DNA of 64,000 nt, from NCBI GenBank assembly GCA_030550275.1, contig JAUQPR010000002.1, positions 124,001-188,000 on the forward strand. Direction: 5' to 3'. The stretch comes from Bacteroidota bacterium. GTDB lineage: Bacteria > Bacteroidota > Ignavibacteria > Kapaibacteriales > HRBIN21. The translations under genes were made by a program, and so were the position numbers. The notes below the pieces were generated by a model, which worked only from the letters and a program-made list of their open reading frames with translations, did no database searches and had not been told where the DNA came from. Of the stretch, positions 52,480-60,626 are shown one piece after another. Within the stretch, counting starts at the first letter, position 1. Every line of letters starts with the position of its first letter.

Positions 52480-53460
52480 ATGGGAACCTACGTTGTGACA
52501 GGGTGTGCCGGCTTCATTGGGTGGCGAGTAAGTGAACTTCTGCTCACCGCAGGGCATCGGGTCATCGGCATTGACAACCTCAACGATGCTTACGACCCAC
52601 GCCTCAAGCTGTGGCGCCTACGCCAGTTGGAGCAGCACGCAGCTTTCACCTTCTACCGGTACGACATCACAGACCGAGAGCGCTTGGAGCCCCTGATCGC
52701 CGCCTCCGCTCCGGAGGCAATCCTCAACCTGGCTGCTCGTGCCGGAGTGCGCCAAAGTGTGGAGAACCCGTGGCTCTACTACGAAACCAACCTCACCGGC
52801 ACGCTGAATCTGCTCGAGCTGTGCCGGCGGTACGGGATTACGAAGTTCGTGCAAGCCTCCACCTCCAGCGTCTACGGGGCAGCCACTCCCCCATTCCGCG
52901 AACAGGATGCCGCAGCACAGCCGTTGTCCCCGTACGCAGCTTCTAAGCGGGCTGCGGAGCTCCTCTGCTACACCTACCACCATCTGCATGGCATTGACGT
53001 GACGGTGCTCCGCTACTTCACGGTGTACGGTCCTGCCGGTCGTCCGGACATGAGCTTGTACATCTTCATGGAGCGCCTGCTGCGCGCGGAGGAGATAGAG
53101 ATCTTCGGCGATGGCTCGCAGGAGCGCGACTTCACTTACGTTGACGACATCGCCGAAGGTACGCTCCGTGCATTGCGCCCGCTCGGCTACGCCATCATCA
53201 ACTTGGGCAATAGCCAGCGAGTCCGACTGCGCGATGCCCTGGCACTGCTGGAGGAAGCGCTCGGGCGCCGTGCCCGCATCCGGTACCGCGAAGCCCACCC
53301 CGCAGACGTCCGCTCCACCCAAGCCGATATCAGTCTGGCACAAGCTCTCCTGGGATGGGCACCGAAGGTCTCCCTCCCCGAAGGTATCCAGCGCATGGTC
53401 CGTTGGTACGAGCAGTACTGCCGCGAATTGCCGGCACTGAGCCTATCTGCCCTCCAATGA
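52480..53460 (+). CDS. NAD-dependent epimerase, UDP-glucuronate 4-epimerase-like
   Basis: This 326-residue extended SDR has TGCAGFIGWRVSELLL, IDNLNDAYDPRLKLWRL, AARAGVRQSVENPW, ASTSSVYG, YAASKRAAELL (catalytic Tyr/Lys) and YFTVYGPAGRPDM. The NDAYDPRLK and AGVRQSVENP motifs are those of UDP-glucuronate 4-epimerases, which make UDP-galacturonate for surface polysaccharide. The start is 16 bases after the tRNA. A GT-C glycosyltransferase-like gene follows. Confidence 0.88.
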   Translation: MGTYVVTGCAGFIGWRVSELLLTAGHRVIGIDNLNDAYDPRLKLWRLRQLEQHAAFTFYRYDITDRERLEPLIAASAPEAILNLAARAGVRQSVENPWLYYETNLTGTLNLLELCRRYGITKFVQASTSSVYGAATPPFREQDAAAQPLSPYAASKRAAELLCYTYHHLHGIDVTVLRYFTVYGPAGRPDMSLYIFMERLLRAEEIEIFGDGSQERDFTYVDDIAEGTLRALRPLGYAIINLGNSQRVRLRDALALLEEALGRRARIRYREAHPADVRSTQADISLAQALLGWAPKVSLPEGIQRMVRWYEQYCRELPALSLSALQ

Positions 53461-53521
53461 GCCGGACGCAACGGAGCAGCGCGCAATTCCCCATCTGAGT
53501 GCCACACTCGGTGATGCTCCA

Positions 53522-55111
53522 ATGGGCAGAGGCGTTCGAGAAGGGCAGCTCGGCATCCTCCTCCTCGGCATAGCGCTGGCGTATGCAGGGCTGACGCTGT
53601 GGAGCGCCCCCACCTGGACCGTTGACGATGCGTACATCCTCTTCCGCTACGCCACAAACTGGGCACGCCTGGGAATCCCCACATGGAACCCCGGTGAGCC
53701 ACCGGTCGAAGGCTACACTGGCACCCTCCTTCTGGCGCTGTTGACTGCGGGCACCCATATCGGCATCCCGCCGGAGCTGAGCGCCAAGGTGGTGGGAATC
53801 GCCGCTTACTTCGGAGCGGGGCTTGTACTGTGGCGCTTCCTAACGGAGCTGGAGGTACGTGCGGGCGTTCGCGCTGCAGCCATTCTGCTGTACTACACGC
53901 TGGCAGACCTCTTCCCTCACGCGCTCAGCGGCTTGGAGACCACGCTCTTCCTGGCGCTTCTGCTGACAGCAACGTGGTGTACGGTGCGATTTCAGCGCCG
54001 GCAGCACCTTCGCGCGCTGCTTGGGGCGGCACTTGCTCTGGGAGCTTTGGCGATGGTCCGTCCGGAAGGCGTTCTTCTCAGCGCCCTGCTCATCGGCGCG
54101 CTGCTGTGGAGCAGCTACACCGGTGCGGTACCGTGGAGGTGGACGCTGGCATTAGCGGTGCTGGTGCTGCTTCCCCTGGGCGCGGTGACGCTGTGGCGCT
54201 GGTCGGTCTACGGTGCCCTCCTTCCCAACACCTACTGGGCAAAGCTCGGAAGCAGCTTCACCGCGCATGCAGTGCGTTCGCTTGCGGAGTTCGCAGCGCT
54301 CTCCTGGGCAGCAGCATGGGTTGCTGCACTGATGCTTGCGCTTCCGGAGTGGGAGGAGAGCCGCGCCTGGCTGCGCCGCTTCCGCCCGCTGCTCCCAATC
54401 GGCGTGGCACTGGGCGTTGGGATGGCGGTGGTGTTGCTTAGCTACTCCCGCAGCGAGCTGACGATGAACTATGCCCACCGCTTCTGGGTGCCCTTCTATC
54501 CGCTGGGGCTACTCGGAGCAGCACTACTGGCGGAAAGCGGGCGGCGCACCATACGTCCGGAGGCGCGCCCAGAGCGTGCGCGGGCAGTGTCCGCGGTGGT
54601 ACTCTCTCTCATCGGTGTGCAGTGCATCGCCCAGGTAGCGCTCTGGCGATGGGAGGGGCGGAAGTTCCTGCGCGATTACGAACAGCTTCTCCGAGAGGAG
54701 CACACCGCTGCAGCGGAGCTACTCCGCCGCCTCCTTCCAGCGGATGCCTGGATTGTGGTCTACCCCGATGCCGGACTCATCCCCTACCGCACGGGGCTGC
54801 GCACTCTTGATTTCGGTCGGCTCACCGATGCCTTTCTGGCACGCCATCGCTGGAGTGGGAGTGCACGCGACACGCTCATCCTGGCGTATGTCTTCCGGCA
54901 TGCCCCTGCAGCATTCGTATTCAAGAGCCGCTGCCGTGACCGCGTCTGCCTGACAGCAGAAGCCGATGCTGTGTGTTCGGACCCTCGGTTCGCCCAGTAC
55001 GAACTCGTGCGCGTGTTCGATACCCGCGCCCGCACATACGCCCACAGCTACTTCCTGCACGTCTACGTGCACCGCCGCTTCCTTCCTCAAGCGTCGTTCT
55101 CACCGCAATAG
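53522..55111 (+). CDS. GT-C family membrane glycosyltransferase-like protein
   Basis: This 529-residue protein has about ten hydrophobic segments and a C-terminal soluble part from about 390. The first loop holds VDDAYILFRYATNWARLG, then PPVEGYTGTLLLALL. The aspartate pair in this loop is the usual catalytic or metal site of GT-C enzymes that use polyprenyl-phosphate sugars, and the wording is closest to arabinofuranosyltransferase-like and ArnT-like proteins. It would add a sugar on the outer face of the inner membrane. Donor and acceptor are unknown. It overlaps miaA by 12 bases tail to tail. Confidence 0.72.
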   Translation: MGRGVREGQLGILLLGIALAYAGLTLWSAPTWTVDDAYILFRYATNWARLGIPTWNPGEPPVEGYTGTLLLALLTAGTHIGIPPELSAKVVGIAAYFGAGLVLWRFLTELEVRAGVRAAAILLYYTLADLFPHALSGLETTLFLALLLTATWCTVRFQRRQHLRALLGAALALGALAMVRPEGVLLSALLIGALLWSSYTGAVPWRWTLALAVLVLLPLGAVTLWRWSVYGALLPNTYWAKLGSSFTAHAVRSLAEFAALSWAAAWVAALMLALPEWEESRAWLRRFRPLLPIGVALGVGMAVVLLSYSRSELTMNYAHRFWVPFYPLGLLGAALLAESGRRTIRPEARPERARAVSAVVLSLIGVQCIAQVALWRWEGRKFLRDYEQLLREEHTAAAELLRRLLPADAWIVVYPDAGLIPYRTGLRTLDFGRLTDAFLARHRWSGSARDTLILAYVFRHAPAAFVFKSRCRDRVCLTAEADAVCSDPRFAQYELVRVFDTRARTYAHSYFLHVYVHRRFLPQASFSPQ

Positions 55112-56062
55112 CACCCCCTGGCGAGCAAGGAGCTCGTAGCATGCCTGGGCAAGCCGCTCGGGGGCATCGCCTGCGAGCCAGTGGATGTGCTCGTAACGCC
55201 GGAACCAGCTCAACTGCCGCTTGGCGTACTGCCGAGTGCGGCGCTGCATCAGCGCAAGCGCCTGCTGTGCGGTGAGCTCCCCGCGGATGTATGCAACACA
55301 CTCCTTGTAGCCGTGCGTGTTGAGTCCAGGGCAATCGGGTGCAAACCCCATTGCCAAGACCCGCTGGGTCTCCTCGACGAGCCCGTGTGTCCACATCCAT
55401 TCTGCTCGGCGATTGATGCGCTCGTACAGCCGCGCACGCTCCCAGGCGATGCCGAGCCACACCGTGCGGAAGGGGCGCGGCAGCGCCGGAGATGCCCGCT
55501 GCGCCTGCGACAACGGGATCCCCGTGGCGTAGAAGAACTCCAAGCCGCGGAGGATGCGTGCGGGGTTTCGGTCGGGATAGCGCGCAGCCAACTCGGGGTC
55601 AACTCGCTGGAGTTCGGCATAGAGCGCATCGCGACCTTGCTGCAGCAGCCGTCGCTGTAGTTGGCGCCGAATCTCCAACCGCATTGGCATCGGTGGCTGC
55701 TCAAAGAGCCCGAAGCAGAGGGCGTGGATGTAGAAGGGCGAGCCCCCAACCACAACCGGTAGCTTGCCGCGCTGGGCAATTTCCGGAATCAGCTCGAGCG
55801 CATCGTGGGCGAATTCACCGGCACTGTAGTACTGGTCCGGATCGCGGATGTCCACGCAGTGGTGTGGCACACGCCGACGCTCCTCCGGCGTAGGCTTTGC
55901 CGTGCCGATGTCCAAATAGCGGTAAATCTGGCGTGAATCCGCCGAGATGACCTCCAGCGGCACCCATCGGGCAAGCTCCAGAACTGTTGCAGTCTTGCCC
56001 GACGCGGTTGCTCCTACGAGCACCACTACGACGGGTTCGGTTTGCTGTGCACGTCCTGCCAC
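55100..56062 (-). CDS. miaA: tRNA dimethylallyltransferase
   Basis: This 320-residue enzyme adds the isopentenyl group to A37 of tRNAs reading U-codons. It has the P-loop GATASGKT (17-24), VISADSRQIYRYLDIGTAKP, VVGGSPFYIHAL, RNPARILRGLEF and TRQYAKRQLSWFRR. No ATG is suitably placed. GTG 56062 gives the family N-terminus and has AGGAGG just before it. The start lies within the pcm tail (37-base overlap). Confidence 0.93.
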   Translation of the reverse strand: MAGRAQQTEPVVVVLVGATASGKTATVLELARWVPLEVISADSRQIYRYLDIGTAKPTPEERRRVPHHCVDIRDPDQYYSAGEFAHDALELIPEIAQRGKLPVVVGGSPFYIHALCFGLFEQPPMPMRLEIRRQLQRRLLQQGRDALYAELQRVDPELAARYPDRNPARILRGLEFFYATGIPLSQAQRASPALPRPFRTVWLGIAWERARLYERINRRAEWMWTHGLVEETQRVLAMGFAPDCPGLNTHGYKECVAYIRGELTAQQALALMQRRTRQYAKRQLSWFRRYEHIHWLAGDAPERLAQACYELLARQGVLLR

Positions 56063-56718
56063 CCCTCCTTGCCCACCAGCGGAACGAAGCGGAACTCTCC
56101 AAACTCCTCGTACTGGTACTCCTGCTCGGACTGACGCCGTACCCGCACCAGAACTTGCGACTGCAGGTCGCCCACCGGGATGACCAACCGTCCCCCAATG
56201 GCAAGCTGCTCCAGCAACGGCTTTGGGATCTGCGGTGCCCCCGCCGTGACGATGATGGCATCGTAGGGCGCATGCTCTGCCCATCCGATGCTGCCATCAC
56301 CGAAACGGGTCTGAATGGATAGCCCCAGCTCAGCAAAGATGCGGCGCGCCCGCTGGTAGAGCTCCCAGTGGCGTTCGACCGTGTAGACCTTTGCTCCCAT
56401 GAGCGCCAGCAGGGCAGCCTGGTACCCGCTACCGGTGCCGATTTCGAGCACCTTCTCCCCGGGCTCGAGCTCCAGCAGCGAGGTCATAAACGCCACCGTA
56501 TAGGGCTGCGAGATGGTCTGGTTGAAGCCCAGCGGCAGCGCCACATCCTCATAGGCACGATGCACGAAGCTGGGATGCACAAAGCGCTCGCGCGGCAGAC
56601 GTGCCATTGCCGCCAGCACCCGCTCGTCCCGGATGCCACGGCGCCGCAGGTGCTCGACGAGCATCTGGCGCAGCTCTGCGTAAGGGTCGGGGAAATCGTT
56701 CCGTTGCTGTTGTTGCAT
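56026..56718 (-). CDS. pcm: protein-L-isoaspartate O-methyltransferase
   Basis: This 230-residue SAM methyltransferase marks isoaspartyl residues for repair. It has PRERFVHPSF, LPLGFNQTISQPYTVAFMT, the SAM motif VLEIGTGSGYQAALLA and IIVTAGAPQIPKPLLEQLA with GGRLVIPVG. It is coupled to cdaA (TGATG) and followed by miaA. Confidence 0.94.
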   Translation of the reverse strand: MQQQQRNDFPDPYAELRQMLVEHLRRRGIRDERVLAAMARLPRERFVHPSFVHRAYEDVALPLGFNQTISQPYTVAFMTSLLELEPGEKVLEIGTGSGYQAALLALMGAKVYTVERHWELYQRARRIFAELGLSIQTRFGDGSIGWAEHAPYDAIIVTAGAPQIPKPLLEQLAIGGRLVIPVGDLQSQVLVRVRRQSEQEYQYEEFGEFRFVPLVGKEGWQDVHSKPNPS

Positions 56719-57509
56719 CAGCTCTGCTGCTCCTGCGGTAGCCCTGCCCCAAGGAGTTCGACCAAACGTTCCCGCAAGCGAGCCGGTGAGACCCCAAGCT
56801 CAAGCACGCCTCCGTGCGCAATCGAGATCTCCCCGCTCTCCTCAGAGACCACGACCACTGTGGCATCGATCTGCTCGCTCAACCCCAATGCAGCACGATG
56901 ACGTGTCCCAATGGCTCGACCAGTCACATGCGTCGTTACGCTCAAGGGGAGAATGCAACGCGCTGCTACGATGAGCTGATTTTCGATGACCACCGCCCCA
57001 TCGTGGAGTGGCGAACGCGGGTTGAAGATCGACAGCAGCAGCTCCTTGGTCACAACCGCCTGCAGGGGCACGCCGGTTTCGATGACCAAGCGCGGACTCT
57101 GGGAGCCGGCGAATACAATCAGCGCGCCGATGTGCTTGGTTGCCATCTCGGTGACGGCTTCCAGCACCTCATCCAGCACCGGCGCCATCGGCGTACGCAG
57201 GAGCAGCCGCAGCAGCTTCGTCCGGGTCAACTGCACCAGTACCCGACGCAGCTCCGGTTGGAACAGCACCACGAACGCCAACAACCAGACGCCCGCCACC
57301 GTGTGCACAATCCAGCCCAACGCAGCGAACTTCCCCACCTCCACCACCACGCTCAGAAGCAGCAGGAGTGCCAGCCCCAGCAGCACCTGCACCGCAGGTG
57401 TGTCGGAGAGCGCCCGATAGAGCCAGTAGAAGAGCGCTCCCACCGCTGCAACATCCAACACATCCACCAGGGTCACCTGGAGGAATCCAACCCGGAACAG
57501 CTCAATCAT
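56718..57509 (-). CDS. cdaA: membrane diadenylate cyclase (CdaA/DacA type)
   Basis: This 263-residue protein makes c-di-AMP from two ATP. It has three N-terminal helices (about 15-90) and a DAC domain with the catalytic HDGAVVI (about 165-171) and GTRHRAALGL (about 200), plus FQPELRRVLVQLTR before the domain. The usual regulator YbbR/CdaR and glmM are not adjacent. Its start overlaps phoH by four bases, so it is co-expressed with phoH, pcm and miaA. c-di-AMP normally controls potassium and osmotic balance. Confidence 0.93.
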   Translation of the reverse strand: MIELFRVGFLQVTLVDVLDVAAVGALFYWLYRALSDTPAVQVLLGLALLLLLSVVVEVGKFAALGWIVHTVAGVWLLAFVVLFQPELRRVLVQLTRTKLLRLLLRTPMAPVLDEVLEAVTEMATKHIGALIVFAGSQSPRLVIETGVPLQAVVTKELLLSIFNPRSPLHDGAVVIENQLIVAARCILPLSVTTHVTGRAIGTRHRAALGLSEQIDATVVVVSEESGEISIAHGGVLELGVSPARLRERLVELLGAGLPQEQQS

Positions 57510-58492
57510 TGCCCGTTGTGACCGGATGCGCGGTCACATTGCCGCCGCTCATAGGCAGCCACAATGTCGGCAACCAGACGATGGCGCACGACGTCGCTGC
57601 GGTCGAAGTAAACGAAGGCAATCCCTGGGATGCCCTGCAGCACCTCCTGCACGTCCACCAGTCCCGAAGCCGAAGGCTTGGGCAGGTCAATCTGCGTCAC
57701 ATCTCCGGTAATGACCGCCTTCGAGCGCGGACCCAGCCGTGTCAGGAACATCTTCATCTGCCCGACGGTGGCGTTCTGGGCTTCGTCGAGAATCAGGAAC
57801 GCGTTGCTGAGGGTGCGTCCGCGCATGTACGCCAGTGGCACCACCTCGACGATCCGCCGCTCCATCATCGAGCGGAGCTTCTCCGCACCGAGCATCTCGA
57901 TGAGCGCATCGGTGATCGGTCGGAGGTAGGGATCGACCTTCTCCTGCAGGTCCCCCGGCAGGAATCCCAGGGATTCGCCCGCCTCGACCGCAGGGCGCGA
58001 GATGATAATGCGCCCGACCTCATCCCGCTGCAGTGCCGCCAGCGCCATGGCAACGGCAAGGTAGGTCTTGCCCGTCCCCGCCGGACCAATGGCAAAGACC
58101 ACATCATGGGTGCGCACCAGGCGGCAGTACTCCAACTGCTTCGGCGTACGGGCACGGATCGCCCCTTGCCGCCCGACGTAGATGACCTCCTCCTCTTGCT
58201 CCTGTGGGGAGCGCAGCCCACGCTCAGCGGCAACCAGCTCCACCACCGTTGCAACGTCCTCCGGCAGCAACCGCCCGTTACGCCGCAGAAGGTAGATGAG
58301 CTCGGCAAAGAGCGCCTCCAGGGCGGCGATCTCTTCGGCATCACCCCGCAGCACAACAACATTGCCCCGCACGATGACCGCCCCGCCCAAGCGGCGCTCG
58401 ATCAGGTGGAGATACTGGTCGTTGACCCCAAAGAGCGCAAGCGGCTCGACATCCGCCAGTGTGATGCGCTTCTCGAGTACTTCCGTCGGCAT
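57506..58492 (-). CDS. phoH: PhoH-like ATPase
   Basis: This 328-residue protein has an N-terminal KH-like region and the PhoH ATPase core: P-loop GPAGTGKT (136-143), SRPAVEAGESLGFLPGDLQE, LILDEAQNAT (Walker B) and GDVTQIDLP. It is thought to act with RNA-processing factors such as YbeY. It leads the phoH-cdaA-pcm-miaA operon; ybeY is not seen here. Confidence 0.92.
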   Translation of the reverse strand: MPTEVLEKRITLADVEPLALFGVNDQYLHLIERRLGGAVIVRGNVVVLRGDAEEIAALEALFAELIYLLRRNGRLLPEDVATVVELVAAERGLRSPQEQEEEVIYVGRQGAIRARTPKQLEYCRLVRTHDVVFAIGPAGTGKTYLAVAMALAALQRDEVGRIIISRPAVEAGESLGFLPGDLQEKVDPYLRPITDALIEMLGAEKLRSMMERRIVEVVPLAYMRGRTLSNAFLILDEAQNATVGQMKMFLTRLGPRSKAVITGDVTQIDLPKPSASGLVDVQEVLQGIPGIAFVYFDRSDVVRHRLVADIVAAYERRQCDRASGHNGQ

Positions 58493-58625
58493 ACCTACTG
58501 TGCAATCTCAGCGCTGCTTCTGCGAACTTCCGCTGCTATAAACGAAGAAGCCCGCTCTCCAGTTGGAGCTGTCCTGGGGGTGCCGCCGCCCCTGAAGAGC
58601 GGTCGAGCACCCCATCAGGACGCGC
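58493..58625 (-). other. intergenic stretch with minor hairpins
   Basis: This 133-bp space between phoH and the LysM gene holds two short inverted repeats (GGGGTGC with GCACCCC, CTCC with GGAG) but no T-tract and no TAnnTTTG element. I see no gene in it. Confidence 0.4.
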
Positions 58626-59444
58626 TCACTCCCCACGCTTTGAAGGTGTCTGCGGCGCCGCCTGTTGCGGGGTCTCCTGCTGTGCTGGCACTGCGCTCTG
58701 CTGCTGTGCTAAGCGCTTCTTGCGGTAGTAGGAACGCTCGGCACGCAGCTCCTCCGGTGTCTTGGGACCCGGAGGTGGTATGCGCAAGACCTGCCCGGGA
58801 TAGATGATGTCGGGATTGCGAATTTGGTCGGTGTTGGCAATCCAAATCTTGGGCCACTGGAACGGATCGGCGTAGATATCCGGCTTGCCGGAGATGTTCC
58901 ACAGGCAATCGCGATCGCGCGCCCAGGTGCCAACGGTGTAGGTCTTCTCGCGCTTCTCCCGGTAAAGCCCACGGATTTCGCGCGCCAGTTCGATAATGCG
59001 GTTGTAGAACTCCGGCAGCAGCGCGATCTTCTCCCCGCGCAAGGTGTTGAGTTCGCGCTCCAGCGCTTCAATCTCGGCACGCCGGTCCGCCAGGACATCA
59101 TCGGGCAAGCCGCGATACTCGCGCACGCGCCCCTCCAGTTGCCCCAATCGCTGGCGGAAGCGCTCAATATCTGCCTGCGTTGCCCCAACGAGCGCATAGA
59201 GCTCCTCGTTGCACTTGCGTATATCGGCGATGGCTTGCTGGAGCTGTGCTTCCAGGCGCTGGACTTCACCGCTCACAGCCTGCAACTGCGCCTGCAACTG
59301 CGACACCTTCGCCTGCCACTCCTGAATCCGCAGCTCGGCTTCGGCTTTCGTCAACTGCTCATCGGGCTTGGTCGGCTCGGGGGGCTGCTGCGCCACAACT
59401 GCTGCGCACGCAGCCAAGAACAGTACGGCACGATACCGCTTCAT
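58626..59444 (-). CDS. coiled-coil LysM-domain envelope protein
   Basis: This 272-residue protein has a signal peptide (YRAVLFLAACAAVVAQ), a long coiled coil (about 30-165, heptads of Leu/Glu/Gln), a LysM-like domain at about 170-225 (TYTVGTWARDRDCLWNIS, then ANTDQIRNPDIIYPGQVLRI) and a Gln/Pro-rich tail. LysM binds peptidoglycan, and the coiled coil could span the periplasm. It follows a second coiled-coil lipoprotein by 26 bp. The pair may tether outer membrane and cell wall. No family name was recognised for the whole protein. Confidence 0.8.
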   Translation of the reverse strand: MKRYRAVLFLAACAAVVAQQPPEPTKPDEQLTKAEAELRIQEWQAKVSQLQAQLQAVSGEVQRLEAQLQQAIADIRKCNEELYALVGATQADIERFRQRLGQLEGRVREYRGLPDDVLADRRAEIEALERELNTLRGEKIALLPEFYNRIIELAREIRGLYREKREKTYTVGTWARDRDCLWNISGKPDIYADPFQWPKIWIANTDQIRNPDIIYPGQVLRIPPPGPKTPEELRAERSYYRKKRLAQQQSAVPAQQETPQQAAPQTPSKRGE

Positions 59445-59470
59445 TGTGTCCTCCCGCTACTTGTGCAACA

Positions 59471-59815
59471 TCAGCGCGGCTTCTTCTGGGTTTTGATCTC
59501 TACCCCGGGCTGCTCCTGTGGGGCGGGTGGAGCCGGTGTGTAGTCGGGCCAGGAGTTCGGCCATGTTGCCAGCTTCTCTCGCACGAACTGCTGCTGGCTC
59601 TGGCACTGCTGAAGTTCGCGCTGCCGCGACGCAAGCTCCCCTTGCAGACGCCCTTTCTCGGCTTCCTTCCGCGCAATGTCCTGGTTCAGTTGCCGTTCCG
59701 CTGCCCGCAGTTCACGCAGCCGCTCGAGCTGCTCCTCCGTGATTTTGGGCGTACACCCCACCAGGTACATCCCCACGAGCGCAAGCACCACTGGAAGTGC
59801 TGCGGAGAGTCTCAT
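59471..59815 (-). CDS. small coiled-coil lipoprotein
   Basis: This 114-residue lipoprotein has a signal and lipobox LVGC (Cys about 21) followed by one heptad coiled coil (EEQLERLRELRAAERQLNQD onward, to about 80) and a Pro-rich tail. It resembles outer-membrane coiled-coil lipoproteins in shape, not in detail. ATG 59815 directly precedes the signal and is 39 bases after a TAAGTTTG element. It precedes the LysM protein in the same direction. Confidence 0.77.
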   Translation of the reverse strand: MRLSAALPVVLALVGMYLVGCTPKITEEQLERLRELRAAERQLNQDIARKEAEKGRLQGELASRQRELQQCQSQQQFVREKLATWPNSWPDYTPAPPAPQEQPGVEIKTQKKPR

Positions 59816-59853
59816 GGTGCCCTCACGTTGCTGTGAGACATCCGACGCTGCCA

Positions 59854-59861
59854 CAAACTTA
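59854..59861 (-). promoter_or_regulatory. -7 element before the coiled-coil lipoprotein
   Basis: TAAGTTTG on the minus strand fits TAnnTTTG and lies 39 bases before the start. It overlaps the last codons of the upstream nucleotidyltransferase gene. Confidence 0.45.
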
Positions 59862-60626
59862 GGGCAAATTCCCCAATGTTCCACTGCACGCTCTGCTGCG
59901 CTCGAACTTCCATCCGTAGCGCTGCAGCCATCGTTCGGCATGTGCCAGCATCGCCGGAGTATCCACATCCTGCCAGAAGTGCTCCCCGATATCGAGCGCG
60001 TGGACCTGCCCCAGAGCAGCAAGGCGGCGTACTCCATCGGTCAGCGAGGCATCCCCTTGGCTCTCCACTACCGCCTGCAGCGCAGCCAAGAGAGCTGAGC
60101 CGGCAACGAACACCCCAGTGTCCACCGCATTGTAGGCTTGCAACTCCTTGCCAATGGCGCGCACCTTGCCCTCGTGGACCATCACCTTTGTGGCATCGGC
60201 GAGATCGAGAATGCGCTCCAGCCGGAAATCCACACATAAGGCGATCCCTTGCGCCGGAAGCGACTGGCGCTGAAGCCAGCACAGCAGCTCCGGCTCCACA
60301 ATATGGTCGCACATCAATAGCAGGAAGCGCTCCTGCAGCAGCGGAGCCGCCGCCAGCACCGAGAGCCCGTTTTGCCCCTCAAACCGCCGATTGTGCACCC
60401 ACCGGCAACGGAGCTGCCCGGCGTAGGTGCGGAGGAATCCAGTTACCTCCTCCGCCCGATAGCCGACGACGACCACGGCGTCTGTGCAGCCTGCCAGCTC
60501 CACCCCACGCAGCACCCACTCCAGCAGCGGACGCCCTGCAATCGGCACCAAAGGCTTGGGATGTGTTGCATGCGGCTGTAGGCGGGTTCCTTGTCCTGCG
60601 GCAATGATGAGTGCCTGCCGGAGCAT
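59859..60626 (-). CDS. sugar/inositol-phosphate nucleotidyltransferase
   Basis: This 255-residue protein has the NTP-transferase signature ALIIAAGQGTRLQPHATHPK, then PLVPIAGRPLLEWVL, VVVVGYRAEEV and the metal-binding LLLMCDHIVEP. It should form a CDP- or UDP-activated headgroup from a phosphate. Because it is coupled by TAATG to inositol-phosphate synthase and lies beside a CDP-alcohol phosphotransferase, inositol-1-phosphate cytidylyltransferase is the best guess. Phosphocholine- or sugar-phosphate-specific enzymes share the fold. ATG 60626 was chosen for the canonical N-terminus. Confidence 0.8.
   Translation of the reverse strand: MLRQALIIAAGQGTRLQPHATHPKPLVPIAGRPLLEWVLRGVELAGCTDAVVVVGYRAEEVTGFLRTYAGQLRCRWVHNRRFEGQNGLSVLAAAPLLQERFLLLMCDHIVEPELLCWLQRQSLPAQGIALCVDFRLERILDLADATKVMVHEGKVRAIGKELQAYNAVDTGVFVAGSALLAALQAVVESQGDASLTDGVRRLAALGQVHALDIGEHFWQDVDTPAMLAHAERWLQRYGWKFERSRACSGTLGNLP

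Noticed and set aside
58493-58625. Terminator after phoH operon or LysM gene
   Set aside because: There are inverted repeats but no T-tract on either strand, so I do not call a terminator.
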